Source: Nitrospirota bacterium
GTDB lineage: Bacteria > Nitrospirota > Thermodesulfovibrionia > UBA6902
Reading direction: 5' to 3'
Assembly (NCBI GenBank): GCA_016214845.1
Contig: JACRMS010000027.1
Location: 1-64,000, forward strand
Length of the DNA: 64,000 bases
Part shown: piece after piece, positions 24,929 through 34,082 of the stretch
Position numbering within the stretch: the stretch's first letter is position 1
Layout of the letters: each line of letters starts with the position of its first letter
Program-made: the position numbers and the translations under genes
Notes under the pieces: generated by a model
What the model saw: only the letters and a program-made list of their open reading frames with translations
What the model was told of the DNA's origin: nothing
Database searches by the model: none

Positions 24929-26323
24929 TTACCTGTCGGTCCCCGTAAAATTTACCCGGGCATTTTTATTGATGTCAGCCGATTCCGCTGAACTGTATGA
25001 TAATAGCGCCTGAACTGCGCCCCCGCAGGACCCGTCAGTTGTAGAGTACCGATAAATGGTCCCACCGGAATTGAGCTTTGATGTGCTGGTTGTAATTTCA
25101 GAGTTATTGTTAACCCTTCTGCACGTGCTGCCAACCGTAAAGTCGCGCCGCGCGCCGGTATTGTTCCAGACACTGTACGCAGTTTGCGAGGCGCTGGCTG
25201 CGGCAGGGTTGATCGCAAGTGAAAGATCTTTAGATGCTGTCCTTCCCCCGCTGTCGGTAACGGTCACGCTGATCTGATGAGTGCCTTCCGCTCCAGATGC
25301 CGGTGTCCCTGTTATTGTGTTTCCGCTGCATGTAATTCCTTTTGAGGTAATCGCTGAAGGACACGTCAGGGTCCACGTGTATGAAGAACTTCCGCCAGTG
25401 GCGCTGATTGTTGCTGTATAACCCAGTCCCACTGTTCCATAACTCAGGACCTCTGTAGTTATCCTCGGATCATTCGGATTGATGGTGATCGAAAAACTTT
25501 TTGTTGCTGACCTTCCCTCCGCATCTGTTACTGTAACTGTAAAATTGAAACTTCCGTCTGCGGTTGGGGTCCCGCAAATGCAGGGATTTGATTGGGTACA
25601 GGTAGTAATGCCGCAGGTCCCTGATGTTTGTAACGATAGTCCCGTTGGAAGTGAGCCGGTAATATTCCATGATTGATAGGGGGTCGATCCGTCAGTTGCC
25701 TCCAGAACAGAAGCAGGAAAAGCAACCTCTTCTGTCCCTGTCGGCAGGCTGTCCGTTACTATTCTGAAGGAATTGCATATCTGCTGCCTCAGAGTGTTAA
25801 TGTCCATGTACATCACTGTGTCATCGTAACCGGCGCCGGCGTCCTGAGGGCACGCGATCGTCACTCCTGTGTCGGATATGGTAAACGGTGAGGCAATGCC
25901 GGTCTGATTGCACATGTTCTCACCCTGGCTGAATACAATGAACGCCACATTTGTCTTATTTACTCCCCTGTCATTTACAGTAAGGTATGTCCCTTGTGTA
26001 GTGCAAAGATCTGCGCCTGTTATTCCGCCTGCGGGGCGGTACACTAAACCCGTGTTGTAAGAATCGATAGTTTTTGTACTGAGAGCCATGAGTGTAGGCG
26101 GCAGTCTTTTGTTGGCTGTTGCGTATCCTGAAATTGTTTCGTAAACCTCTTTAACCGTATTCCTCGTCTCATTCAGCTTTGCCCTTTTGGTCAGCGGGCC
26201 GATCATTCCCGCGCCCATGCCGATCAGCAATCCGACGATGACAAGAACTATCGCAAGCTCCACGAGGGTGAAACCGTTTGAACAAGGGGTTGGGGATTGG
26301 GGATTGGGGATTGGTCCATTCAT
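24929..26323 (-). CDS. Large pseudopilin with Ig-like domains
   Basis: About 464 residues. Type IV prepilin motif NGFTLVELAIVLVIVG with cleavage after Gly and the conserved Glu5. ATG 26323 gives a 17-residue leader (MNGPIPNPQSPTPCSNG). A GTG at 26401 overlapping the previous gene (GTGA) would extend it by 26 residues. After the N-terminal helix there is a beta-rich region, then two putative Ig/cadherin-like domains (SFNFTVTVTDAEGRSATKSF and ISVTVTDSGGRTASKDL) and a Cys-containing C-terminal part. Most of the leader is encoded by GGGGATT repeats. It is likely a minor pilin or pilus-tip adhesin using the type IV pilus or type II secretion machinery. Confidence 0.8.
   Translation of the reverse strand: MNGPIPNPQSPTPCSNGFTLVELAIVLVIVGLLIGMGAGMIGPLTKRAKLNETRNTVKEVYETISGYATANKRLPPTLMALSTKTIDSYNTGLVYRPAGGITGADLCTTQGTYLTVNDRGVNKTNVAFIVFSQGENMCNQTGIASPFTISDTGVTIACPQDAGAGYDDTVMYMDINTLRQQICNSFRIVTDSLPTGTEEVAFPASVLEATDGSTPYQSWNITGSLPTGLSLQTSGTCGITTCTQSNPCICGTPTADGSFNFTVTVTDAEGRSATKSFSITINPNDPRITTEVLSYGTVGLGYTATISATGGSSSYTWTLTCPSAITSKGITCSGNTITGTPASGAEGTHQISVTVTDSGGRTASKDLSLAINPAAASASQTAYSVWNNTGARRDFTVGSTCRRVNNNSEITTSTSKLNSGGTIYRYSTTDGSCGGAVQALLSYSSAESADINKNARVNFTGTDR
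26286..26314. repeat. GGGGATT tandem repeat in the pseudopilin leader
   Basis: Tandem units GGGGTTGGGGATTGGGGATT and one more GGGGATTGG. It encodes the PNPQSPTP part of the prepilin leader on the minus strand. Confidence 0.75.
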
Positions 26324-26330
26324 TGTCAGA

Positions 26331-26359
26331 GCGTCATTCCCGTGAAAACGGGAATCCAG
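26331..26359. repeat. CATTCCCGTGAAAACGGGAATCCAG palindrome
   Basis: CGTCATTCCCG TGAAAA CGGGAATCCAG. On the minus strand it would encode LDSRFHGND, in the possible 5' extension of the pseudopilin. The identical peptide is encoded at 48557-48583. Confidence 0.8.
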
Positions 26360-26397
26360 TTCTTTTAATTGTTCAATTCTTGCTTCTGTCTCTAACC

Positions 26398-26589
26398 TCA
26401 CGACTGCCTCTTGTAGAGATAAAATACGATCATTATATTCCCGATCAGGTTCACCAGTATCGCGGTCCTCGTCCTTCTTATTACCTCACCCATTTGTGTA
26501 TCAGGCGAGATCCAGAAAAGATAGTATCCGCACAGCACGAGCGCCAACCCGATTATCCCTGTCAGCTTTATGAAAATTGTCCTGTACAT
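26398..26589 (-). CDS. Small two-TM membrane protein
   Basis: A 63-residue ORF beginning MYRTIFIKLTGIIGLAL. Two hydrophobic segments (about 8-28 and 43-58) are separated by a polar loop with Arg residues. Its TGA overlaps a GTG start option for the pseudopilin gene (GTGA), which suggests linked translation. No family is recognised. It could be a small membrane partner of the pilin-like genes. Confidence 0.55.
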   Translation of the reverse strand: MYRTIFIKLTGIIGLALVLCGYYLFWISPDTQMGEVIRRTRTAILVNLIGNIMIVFYLYKRQS

Positions 26590-26615
26590 CGCAAATAATT
26601 TTCAACCAACCAAGC

Positions 26616-26643
26616 AAAAAGGGGTGATTTCTCACCCCTTTTT
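26616..26643 (-). terminator. Rho-independent terminator after the pilin gene
   Basis: AAAAAGGGGTGA and TCACCCCTTTTT around a TTTC loop; the A/T flanks make it bidirectional. It lies 27 bases after the minus-strand pilin stop at 26670 and upstream of the small TM gene. Confidence 0.8.
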
Positions 26644-26669
26644 CATTCTACACATTTCCTGCACTTTAT

Positions 26670-27251
26670 TTATAATCCATAATAAAGATCAACCGTAGCT
26701 GTGGTATAAGCAGCGCTTGCCTGAACTGTGCCTGAAGTGTAAACCCCGTCGTCAAATTTTATATCGACTATCTCGGCAATCCTGCCCGGAATGCCTGTGG
26801 CCTGAATAAAATTTCTTGTGCCTATTGCAGTTCCGAAGTTCCTGTTAAGGACACCATATCTCCCATTAAACGGATGAGAAGGAAGCGCAGCTGCACCGGT
26901 TGTTGCAGGATCACCTGCAAGCAGCCCAGCATTCCGAAGTGCCCGCCATGCCCTCTGCGATTCTCCCGCAGGAACAGGGCCGATAGTGCCTTCGATGAGA
27001 CCATCTCCATCGCCAGTGCCAATTCCCCACCCACGGGCGCTGGTATCATCGCCGGGTAAAGTATTATACCTGTCATAATAGGTAAAGTAAGCGGCGCTTA
27101 TTCCCTGCAGGTCGTTCATCAGTCTTTTATTTTTGGCGTCATCAATCATCGCCTGCCCTTTCAGAACAGCCCCGATCAATAGCCCGATGATTATCATCAC
27201 TATCGAAAGCTCGATGAGAGTGAAGCCCTTTTCCCCAAGTTCTTTTTTCAT
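26670..27251 (-). CDS. Type IV pilin-like protein
   Basis: A 193-residue prepilin. ATG 27251 is chosen because GGGAGGAACTA precedes it and it gives a normal 9-residue leader (MKKELGEKG) before FTLIELSIVMIIIGLLIG. The mature N-terminus has the Phe1 and Glu5 of T4 pilins. The globular part starts with YFTYYDRYNTLPGDDTSARG, a pattern common in pseudopilin-like proteins of this clade, and lacks a Cys pair. It has its own terminator. It likely forms part of a type IV pilus or a type II secretion pseudopilus. The prepilin peptidase at 61173 could process it. Confidence 0.85.
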   Translation of the reverse strand: MKKELGEKGFTLIELSIVMIIIGLLIGAVLKGQAMIDDAKNKRLMNDLQGISAAYFTYYDRYNTLPGDDTSARGWGIGTGDGDGLIEGTIGPVPAGESQRAWRALRNAGLLAGDPATTGAAALPSHPFNGRYGVLNRNFGTAIGTRNFIQATGIPGRIAEIVDIKFDDGVYTSGTVQASAAYTTATVDLYYGL

Positions 27252-27384
27252 TAGTTCCTCCCTGTATTTAAAAGTTATCAAATATAGATATTGGTTTATT
27301 AAGTTTTCAACTAATATATCGGAAAAATTTTTTGGAAACTTTAATGAGGCAGGTTCTAAGTCTATAATTGCCATTTTGTATTTT

Positions 27385-27465
27385 TGTCATACCCGAAGTC
27401 TGTAATCGGGCATCCAGACGGCATTCAAAAAACTGGATTCCGGCTTAAGGACTGCCGGAATGACA
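27385..27465. repeat. CATACCCGA...TCGGGCATCCAG / CTGGATTCCGG...CCGGAATGACAG repeat
   Basis: The same two-part organisation as 3232-3360: GTCATACCCGA...AATCGGGCATCCAG then CTGGATTCCGGC...TGCCGGAATGACAG. It lies in the gap 27252-27494 between the pilin promoter side and the folP stop. Confidence 0.75.
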
Positions 27466-27494
27466 GACAGAAAAACCGAGGTTATAGACAGACA

Positions 27495-28340
27495 CTATCC
27501 AACAATACCTGTTCTTATAGCATCCGCTATCTTTGCCACGCGGGCCATTTCTTTGACGTCATGGACCCTGATAATGTTCGCGCCGTTGAATATTCCTATG
27601 GCAATGGCAGCGGCTGTTCCTTCGATCCTTTCAGTAACAGGAATGCCTCCGAGGACCTTACCGATGAAGGCCTTCCTTGACGGTCCTAAAAGGACCGGTT
27701 TCTCAAGGCCGGTGAATTCGTTCAGGCGTTTTATGATCTCAAGATTGTGTTCGACAGTTTTTCCAAAACCTATGCCGGGGTCAATAATGATCTTATCGTC
27801 AGCGATCCCTGCGTTCCTTGCAATCGCGATCCCCTCTCTCAGGTAATCAATTATTTCAGGGACCAGAGAATCGTAGACAGGATTTTTCTGCATGTTTTTC
27901 GGGGCGCCTTTGATGTGCATGATTACAACAGGCACTTTATGTCTTGCCGCAACGCGCGGCATCTCAGGATCAAATCTCAATCCGCTGATGTCATTTATCA
28001 TGGAAGCCCCTGCCGGGATGGCAGCTTCCGCAACGGCAGACTTGTATGTATCAATTGATACCGGGATTTTAATTTTATCTGTAATCGCCTCAATGACAGG
28101 CACAACCCGCTTTATTTCCTCTTTCGCGGAGATCTTCTCCGCGCCGGGCCTCGTGGACTCTCCTCCGATATCGATGATATCAGCGCCGTCATCCCTCATT
28201 CTGAGCGCCTGCTCAACAGCTTTATTTTTGTCGAAATACTTACCACCGTCAGAGAATGAATCCGGAGTGACGTTTAATATCCCCATGATGTAGGTGCGCT
28301 GTGAGAAGTCAAAACTGAAGTTTTTCCAACTGAGTTTCAA
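27495..28340 (-). CDS. folP: Dihydropteroate synthase
   Basis: A 281-residue TIM-barrel enzyme condensing p-aminobenzoate with hydroxymethyl-dihydropterin diphosphate. It shows GILNVTPDSFSDGGKY (about 20-35), DIIDIGGESTRPGAE, the SIDTYK and NDISG segments, VVIMHIKG, DPGIGFGKTVEHN and GPSRKAFIG, the sulfonamide-target site. It is downstream of ftsH on the same strand, separated by 82 bases that contain a palindromic repeat. ftsH-folP linkage is common in bacteria. Confidence 0.95.
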   Translation of the reverse strand: MKLSWKNFSFDFSQRTYIMGILNVTPDSFSDGGKYFDKNKAVEQALRMRDDGADIIDIGGESTRPGAEKISAKEEIKRVVPVIEAITDKIKIPVSIDTYKSAVAEAAIPAGASMINDISGLRFDPEMPRVAARHKVPVVIMHIKGAPKNMQKNPVYDSLVPEIIDYLREGIAIARNAGIADDKIIIDPGIGFGKTVEHNLEIIKRLNEFTGLEKPVLLGPSRKAFIGKVLGGIPVTERIEGTAAAIAIGIFNGANIIRVHDVKEMARVAKIADAIRTGIVG

Positions 28341-28360
28341 GCAGCCTCCGCAAAAAAAAA

Positions 28361-28388
28361 AGACCCTGAAACGAGTTCAGGGTGACAG
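28361..28388. repeat. GACCCTGAAACGAGTTCAGGGTGACAG palindrome
   Basis: ACCCTGAA ACGAG TTCAGGGT, an 8-bp inverted repeat followed by GACAG. It is a single-hairpin member of the CACCCTGAAC family, between ftsH and folP, and might double as a transcription attenuator. Confidence 0.75.
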
Positions 28389-28422
28389 AATTAAAATCAA
28401 TAAGATATTCAATAAACTTAAT

Positions 28423-30279
28423 CTAAGACGATGTTTCCGAGGCGATATTTGTTTCGCTTGCTGTCTCAGATTTTGGAGAATTACCGTTTGTGCCCTGAAT
28501 TATGGCCTCTATTTCAGCGGCATCAAGGGTCTCTTTTTCACGCAGGGCCTGCGCGACCTTAAAGAGAGTCGCCTTGTTCTCAACGAGGAGACGTTTTGCA
28601 TATTCGTATCTTTCAGTGATAATGGTCCTGACCTCTTCGTCAATGTCTTCCGCGGTCCTCTCGGAATAATCTTTGTGTCTCGTGATCTCCTTGCCGAGGA
28701 ATATCTGCTCCTCGCGCTTCCCAAAAGTAAGGGGCCCCAGCTTGTCGCTCATCCCCCACTCACAGACCATCTTTCTCGCGAGGTCTGTGGCCCTCTGAAG
28801 GTCATTGCCGGCTCCGGTTGTCATATGTCCAAGGGCGATCTCTTCAGCCGCCCGTCCGCCCATTAAAACCGCCAGCATGTTTAAAATGTGTTCCCTTGAA
28901 TAAGTGTATCTGTCATCAATAGGAAGCTGCTGTGTTATGCCAAGCGCCATGCCGCGCGGGATAATGCTGACCTTGTGAAGCGGGTCGGTCCCCGGGGTCA
29001 GCTTTGCCACAAGTGCGTGGCCTGCTTCATGGTGCGCCGTATTGTTCTTTTCCTCTTCAGACAGGATCATGCTCTTTCTTTCCTTGCCCATCATGACCTT
29101 GTCTTTCGCGTCTTCAAAGTCCACCATCTCGACTTTTGTCTTTGACTTCCTGGCTGCATTCAACGCGGCTTCATTAATAAGGTTGGCAAGGTCTGCGCCT
29201 GAAAATCCCGGCGTTCCCCTTGCGAGCACTTCCATGTTTACATTTTCATCAAGCGGGATCTTCTTAATGTGGACCTTGATTATCTCAAGCCTTCCTTTTA
29301 CGTCAGGATGAGGCACAACCACCTGCCTGTCAAATCTTCCGGGCCTCAAAAGCGCGGGATCCAGCACGTCGGGCCTGTTTGTGGAGGCAAGCACGATAAT
29401 GCCTTCATTGGGATCAAAACCGTCAAGCTCCACCAGGAGCTGGTTCAGCGTCTGCTCGCGTTCGTCATGACCGCCTCCGAGTCCGGCGCCCCTGTGACGT
29501 CCCACGGCGTCAATTTCATCAATAAAAATAATGCACGGTGAACTCTTCTTTGCCTGATCAAACAGGTCGCGTACTCTTGATGCGCCGACACCGACGAACA
29601 TCTCTACGAAATCAGAGCCGCTGATTGAAAAAAACGGCACGCCTGCTTCGCCTGCAATGGCCCTCGCAAGAAGCGTCTTTCCGGAACCGGGAGGGCCCAC
29701 AAGCATCACGCCTTTGGGGATTTTCCCGCCAAGTCTCTGGAACCTCTGTGGGTCTTTCAAAAATTGTATGATTTCCTGGACCTCTTCTTTGGCCTCTTCG
29801 ATCCCGGCCACATCAGCGAAGGTTATTTTTATCCCTTTTTCAGAGACAAGCTTGGCCCTGCTTCTTCCGAAGGAGAGCGCCTTGTTGCCGCCGGTCTGCA
29901 TTTGTCTCATAAAAAACACCCATAGAAAGACAAGCAGAATGACCGGGCCAAAGTTGAAAAGGATATTCAGATACCACGGCGTGTGATCGGGCTTTGCGGA
30001 AATCTTTATGCCTTTATCTCGCAGTTCTTTTATAAGGTCGGGATAATCAGGGGCGTATGACTTGAATTTCGCCCCGCTTTTCAGTGTGCCTATTATTACA
30101 TTCTCCGGTTTTTTTATGGTGACCTCCGTTACCTCGCCCTGCTGTAACTTTGTCATGAAATCGGAAAAGACAATCTCGTCATCGGGCTTGGATGTATCGA
30201 GGAGATTGAAGGCGAGTATCATCATCAAGCCGAATAAGACCCAAATAACTATACTTTTATACAAATTACGTCCCTCCAT
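28423..30279 (-). CDS. ftsH: ATP-dependent zinc metalloprotease FtsH
   Basis: A 618-residue membrane AAA+ protease that extracts and degrades membrane and misfolded proteins. Two TM helices (about 8-26 and 108-128) flank a periplasmic domain. Then come Walker [15 protein letters not shown] (about 194), Walker [13 protein letters not shown], the second region of homology ([20 protein letters not shown]) and the zinc-binding HEAGH with a downstream Asp ligand region (ATDLARKMV). Normal length. It starts with ATG 30279, before a 111-base gap that separates it from the divergent synthase at 30391. Confidence 0.96.
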   Translation of the reverse strand: MEGRNLYKSIVIWVLFGLMMILAFNLLDTSKPDDEIVFSDFMTKLQQGEVTEVTIKKPENVIIGTLKSGAKFKSYAPDYPDLIKELRDKGIKISAKPDHTPWYLNILFNFGPVILLVFLWVFFMRQMQTGGNKALSFGRSRAKLVSEKGIKITFADVAGIEEAKEEVQEIIQFLKDPQRFQRLGGKIPKGVMLVGPPGSGKTLLARAIAGEAGVPFFSISGSDFVEMFVGVGASRVRDLFDQAKKSSPCIIFIDEIDAVGRHRGAGLGGGHDEREQTLNQLLVELDGFDPNEGIIVLASTNRPDVLDPALLRPGRFDRQVVVPHPDVKGRLEIIKVHIKKIPLDENVNMEVLARGTPGFSGADLANLINEAALNAARKSKTKVEMVDFEDAKDKVMMGKERKSMILSEEEKNNTAHHEAGHALVAKLTPGTDPLHKVSIIPRGMALGITQQLPIDDRYTYSREHILNMLAVLMGGRAAEEIALGHMTTGAGNDLQRATDLARKMVCEWGMSDKLGPLTFGKREEQIFLGKEITRHKDYSERTAEDIDEEVRTIITERYEYAKRLLVENKATLFKVAQALREKETLDAAEIEAIIQGTNGNSPKSETASETNIASETSS

Positions 30280-30390
30280 ATCGCGTTATTACCACTAAGA
30301 TTAACATATTCCCTTTTGTATTGCCAATGGTTGGCCTTGCCTCCCCCTCGCAGTTGTAAATGATTGTAAAGTGTGTTTAAATATTCGTCT

Positions 30391-31629
30391 ATGAAAAATA
30401 TATTCCTGATCGACGTTACAAACAGGGACGGGGTGCAGACTTCGCGTATTTTATTAAGCAAGCTCGCCAAGACAATGCTTAATATTTATCTTGAAGAGAT
30501 GGGGGTTTTCCAGAGCGAAATCGGTTTCCCCACTTTGAAGCACGAGATGAATTATATAAACGCTAATCTTGAGCTTGCCAAAAAAGGCGTTATTAAAAGG
30601 ATGCATCTTGAGGGGTGGTGCAGGGCGGTAAAGGAAGACATTGAACTGACCTTCAGGAATTGTCCCGACATCAGGCACTTGAATATTTCAATATCCACCT
30701 CCGACATAATGATCCAGGGGAAATTTCAGGGTAGAAAGACCTGGAAGGACATTATGAATTCAACTGTAGAGGCCCTGAAGTCGGCAAAAGCCATGGGAGC
30801 TGAGACCGTCGGGGTAAACGCGGAGGACGCCTCGCGGACTGATATAGAGAAACTCATAGAGTTGTCACTCGCGGCCAAGGAGAACGGAGCAAACCGTTTC
30901 AGGTACTGCGATACGCTCGGCGCGGACGACCCAATAACAATCTATCAAAGGATAAAGAAGATTGCCGGGGCAACGCAATTCCCCATTGAAATGCATTGTC
31001 ACAACGACCTCGGAATGGCTGAGGCCGTGTCCGTTGCCGGGGCGCAGGGCGCTGTTGAAAGCGGAGTTGACGCTTACATCAATACGACAATCAACGGCTT
31101 CGGGGAAAGGGCGGGCAACTGCGACCTTGTTTCCACGATACTTGCGCTGAAATATTCTCACGGCTTCGCGGCGAAGTTTCATCTTGACGAGCACGTTGAC
31201 TCAAAGAAATCATGGAAGATAGCGCGCTATGCGTCGTATGCATTCAATATCCCGATCCCGATAAGCCAGGCCGGGGTGGGGGCCAACGCCTTTGCGCATG
31301 AATCAGGCATCCACGCTGACGGCGCCCTTAAGGACAGGCGCAACTATGAGCTTTATGATCCTGAGGACGTCGGCAGGGGAGAGCCCGAACTTTCCCAGAC
31401 AGGCAGAATTATAACAACCGGTGAATACGGCGGGCTCAAGGGCTTCATGCATGTTTATGATCAGCTTGGGATACATTTCCAGAATGACAAAGAGGCAAGA
31501 CGTATCCTCGAACTCGTGCAGTACGCCAACCTGCATACACAGAAGCCTCTCACTGATGATGAACTGAAGTTCATTGCTGAACATCCCGAGATAGCGGTTA
31601 AGATACTGACGGTCACGCCGCAATTTTAA
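30391..31629 (+). CDS. Homocitrate/Re-citrate/isopropylmalate synthase-family enzyme
   Basis: A 412-residue DRE-TIM metallolyase. Start ATG 30391 is chosen because the family begins with a strand followed by D-x-T-x-R-D-G (here IDVTNRDGVQTS); a GTG 18 bases upstream is less likely. Other motifs: YCDTLGADDP, the metal site MHCHNDLGMAEA, NGFGERAGNCDL and GANAFAHESGIHADG. The catalytic barrel is complete but the C-terminus is short and lacks the LeuA regulatory domain, as in NifV and in Re-citrate synthase of Clostridium kluyveri. The neighbour is an isocitrate/homoisocitrate dehydrogenase-like gene, so citrate to 2-oxoglutarate is the favoured reading; homocitrate formation is the alternative. 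Confidence 0.75.
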   Translation: MKNIFLIDVTNRDGVQTSRILLSKLAKTMLNIYLEEMGVFQSEIGFPTLKHEMNYINANLELAKKGVIKRMHLEGWCRAVKEDIELTFRNCPDIRHLNISISTSDIMIQGKFQGRKTWKDIMNSTVEALKSAKAMGAETVGVNAEDASRTDIEKLIELSLAAKENGANRFRYCDTLGADDPITIYQRIKKIAGATQFPIEMHCHNDLGMAEAVSVAGAQGAVESGVDAYINTTINGFGERAGNCDLVSTILALKYSHGFAAKFHLDEHVDSKKSWKIARYASYAFNIPIPISQAGVGANAFAHESGIHADGALKDRRNYELYDPEDVGRGEPELSQTGRIITTGEYGGLKGFMHVYDQLGIHFQNDKEARRILELVQYANLHTQKPLTDDELKFIAEHPEIAVKILTVTPQF

Positions 31630-31700
31630 AATTAGTGTCAGTGTCAGTGAGTCGTGTCAGTTCATTCTTGCTGACACTACTCACTGACACTTTGCATTTT
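31630..31700. repeat. GTGTCAGT / ACTGACAC repeat
   Basis: GTGTCAGTGTCAGTGAG on the left and CTCACTGACACT on the right with internal CTGACAC units; an imperfect inverted repeat between the synthase and the dehydrogenase. A GGAGGAATTAG ribosome site for the next gene follows it. Confidence 0.65.
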
Positions 31701-31730
31701 AATAAAAATTTAACAGGAGGAATTAGTTAG

Positions 31731-32810
31731 ATGTATAGAATAACTCTCATCCCCGGCGACGGCACAGGGCCGGAGATAACAGAAGCTGTAAGAAGGGTAC
31801 TTGAAGCCACGGGTGTTTCATTTGAATGGGACATCCAGAATGCCGGTGAGGACGTGTATCACCAGGAAGGGAACCCGCTGCCGGACAGGGTCATTGAATC
31901 CATCAAGAGGAGCAAGGTCGCGCTTAAAGGCCCGATAACCACGCCGGTAGGAACAGGATTCAGGAGCGTGAATGTCACGTTAAGGCAGGCTATGGACCTT
32001 TACAGTTGCCTCAGGCCGTGCAAATCATATCAGGGAGCAAGGACCAGATACGAAAACATCGACCTTGTCATCGTAAGAGAAAACACCGAAGACCTTTACG
32101 CAGGCATCGAGTATCAGAAAGGTTCCGAAGGCGCAAAGGCGATCATTGACCTCGTTAAAAAATTTTCCAGCAAGGACATTCGCCCTGATTCAGGCATAAG
32201 CATAAAGCCGATCTCCGTCTTCGGCACTGAGCGCATTGTCCGTTTCGCTTTCGAGTACGCAAGGAAAAACAAGAGGCGCAAAGTGACCTCGGTGCACAAG
32301 GCAAATATAATGAAACACTCAGACGGACTGTTCCTTGAAGTCTCAAGAGAGGTTGCCAAAAAATACCCTGACATTGAATTTGAAGACAAAATCATCGATA
32401 ATATGTGTATGCAGCTTGTGCAAAAACCTGAACTCTACGATGTGCTGGTGCTGCCGAACCTTTATGGCGACATTATTTCAGACCTCGCCGCTGGACTGAT
32501 CGGAGGGCTCGGGCTCGCTCCCGGCGCGAACCTCGGCAGTGAATATGCCGTTTTCGAGGCGACCCACGGAAGCGCTCCGAAATACAAGGGGCTCAACAAG
32601 GTAAATCCCCTTGCAATGATGCTCAGCGGAGTAATGATGCTGAGACACCTTGGAGAAACAGCTGCAGCGGAGAAACTCGACAGCGCCATTGCTTCAGTAA
32701 TAAAAGAGGGGAAACACGTTACTTATGACATGAAACCTGCCCCTGACGACCCGACTGCTGCGACGACATCAGGTGTCGCCGACGCTATCATCTCAAAAAT
32801 CACAAAATAA
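31731..32810 (+). CDS. Isocitrate/isopropylmalate dehydrogenase family enzyme, probably isocitrate dehydrogenase
   Basis: A 359-residue beta-decarboxylating dehydrogenase. It opens with ITLIPGDGTGPEIT and carries the substrate-loop motif RSVNVTLRQAMDLYSCLRP, which fits NAD-type isocitrate dehydrogenase better than LeuB (a Ser/Val-Asn-x-x-LR pattern rather than the LeuB ARLR-type loop). Further: RENTEDLYAGIEY, the catalytic Tyr-Lys region VTSVHKANIMKHSDGLF, the metal site VLPNLYGDIISDLAAGL and the NAD-site EATHGSAPKY. It is encoded 101 bases after the synthase-like gene. It makes 2-oxoglutarate or, if the pair handles homocitrate, 2-oxoadipate. Confidence 0.82.
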   Translation: MYRITLIPGDGTGPEITEAVRRVLEATGVSFEWDIQNAGEDVYHQEGNPLPDRVIESIKRSKVALKGPITTPVGTGFRSVNVTLRQAMDLYSCLRPCKSYQGARTRYENIDLVIVRENTEDLYAGIEYQKGSEGAKAIIDLVKKFSSKDIRPDSGISIKPISVFGTERIVRFAFEYARKNKRRKVTSVHKANIMKHSDGLFLEVSREVAKKYPDIEFEDKIIDNMCMQLVQKPELYDVLVLPNLYGDIISDLAAGLIGGLGLAPGANLGSEYAVFEATHGSAPKYKGLNKVNPLAMMLSGVMMLRHLGETAAAEKLDSAIASVIKEGKHVTYDMKPAPDDPTAATTSGVADAIISKITK

Positions 32811-32813
32811 AAA

Positions 32814-34076
32814 ATGGACCCTGAGACGCTCAGTTTTATACTTATAATAATTTGTCTGCTTTTCATTGCCTTACTGTCCAGCTCGGAAGTGGCTTTTATT
32901 TCCGTCAACAGGATCAGGCTGCGTCATCTCATTGAAAAAGGAAGCAGTAATGCCGCGATCGTCCAGAAAATCCGCGACCAGCATGACCGCCTTTTCAGCG
33001 CCGTAATTCTTTCAGGGAATTTATTCACTGTTCTCGCCACCTCTATAGGCACGGCATTGGCCATAGATTATCTGGGAGAAGATAAGGGCATAATTATAGC
33101 GACCGTTGTAATGACCGTTCTGACTGTTGTCTTCGGCGAGCTTACGCCGAAAACCTTTGCCGTTACCTACGCAGAAGGGATCTCCCTCGCGCTTGCAAGG
33201 CCCATGGAGATATTCATAAAATTCATCTCGCCTTTTGTGTGGGTCTTCAACAAAATGTCAAACGGGATTATCCGCATGTTCGGAGGCGAGATAAAACCAG
33301 CCCCGCAGTTCCTGACGGAAGAAGAGATGAAGTCAATGATAAAACTCGGTGAAGAGGAAGGGGCACTTGAAAAAGAAGAAAAAGAGATGCTGCATAATGT
33401 TTTTGCATTCGGAGACAAAAAGGTCACCGAGGCCATGGTCCCGAGGACCGAGGTAGTGGCAGTCCCTGAAGACGCCATCGTAGCTGACGTCCTTTCACTT
33501 GTATCGGATGAAGGCTATTCCCGTTATCCCGTTATCATGGAAAACGTGGACAACATTATCGGCGTGTTGTACGTCAAAGACATTTTAAGGAAAATGTCCA
33601 GGGAGGAAGTTTCCCCGAATTCCCCGATAAAGAGCTTTATCCGGGACGCATATTATATACCTGAAAGCAAAATGGTCACGTCGCTCCTTGACGAGATGCA
33701 GAAGAACAAATTCCAGATCGCCATTGTCCTTGATGAACACGGGGGCACGGCAGGACTGATAACGCTCGAAGACATCATGGAAGAGATCGTGGGCGGGCTC
33801 CAGGACGAATTTGAGGCCATAGAGGCGGAGAAGGAAGTTGAGATAGTTGACGAGAGGACCTTTGTGGTATCAGGGTCGACAGGCATAGATGAGATCAACG
33901 AGCTTGTCGGCATTGAGCTTGACAGCCAGGAGTATCATACCATCGGCGGTTTATTGTTCGGCCTGTTCGGGCGTCTGCCTAAGATCGGCGAGCAGCTCCG
34001 GTATCACGGCCTCAGGTTCCTTATTCTTGAGATGGACGGCAAGAAGATTGAGAAAGTAAAGATAACCAAGCTTTAA
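32814..34076 (+). CDS. CNNM/CorC-type membrane protein (HlyC/CorC family)
   Basis: A 420-residue protein. The N-terminal DUF21/CNNM domain (residues 1 to about 180) has four hydrophobic segments and begins with a helix ending LSSSEVAFISVNRIRLR. Two CBS domains follow (VTEAMVPRTEVVAVPEDAIV and ... QIAIVLDEHGGTAGLITLED), then a C-terminal CorC_HlyC domain (GLLFGLFGRLPKIGEQLRY). Such proteins take part in Mg2+/divalent cation export or resistance. The start follows the dehydrogenase stop by 3 bases. Confidence 0.88.
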   Translation: MDPETLSFILIIICLLFIALLSSSEVAFISVNRIRLRHLIEKGSSNAAIVQKIRDQHDRLFSAVILSGNLFTVLATSIGTALAIDYLGEDKGIIIATVVMTVLTVVFGELTPKTFAVTYAEGISLALARPMEIFIKFISPFVWVFNKMSNGIIRMFGGEIKPAPQFLTEEEMKSMIKLGEEEGALEKEEKEMLHNVFAFGDKKVTEAMVPRTEVVAVPEDAIVADVLSLVSDEGYSRYPVIMENVDNIIGVLYVKDILRKMSREEVSPNSPIKSFIRDAYYIPESKMVTSLLDEMQKNKFQIAIVLDEHGGTAGLITLEDIMEEIVGGLQDEFEAIEAEKEVEIVDERTFVVSGSTGIDEINELVGIELDSQEYHTIGGLLFGLFGRLPKIGEQLRYHGLRFLILEMDGKKIEKVKITKL

Positions 34077-34082
34077 ATCCGG

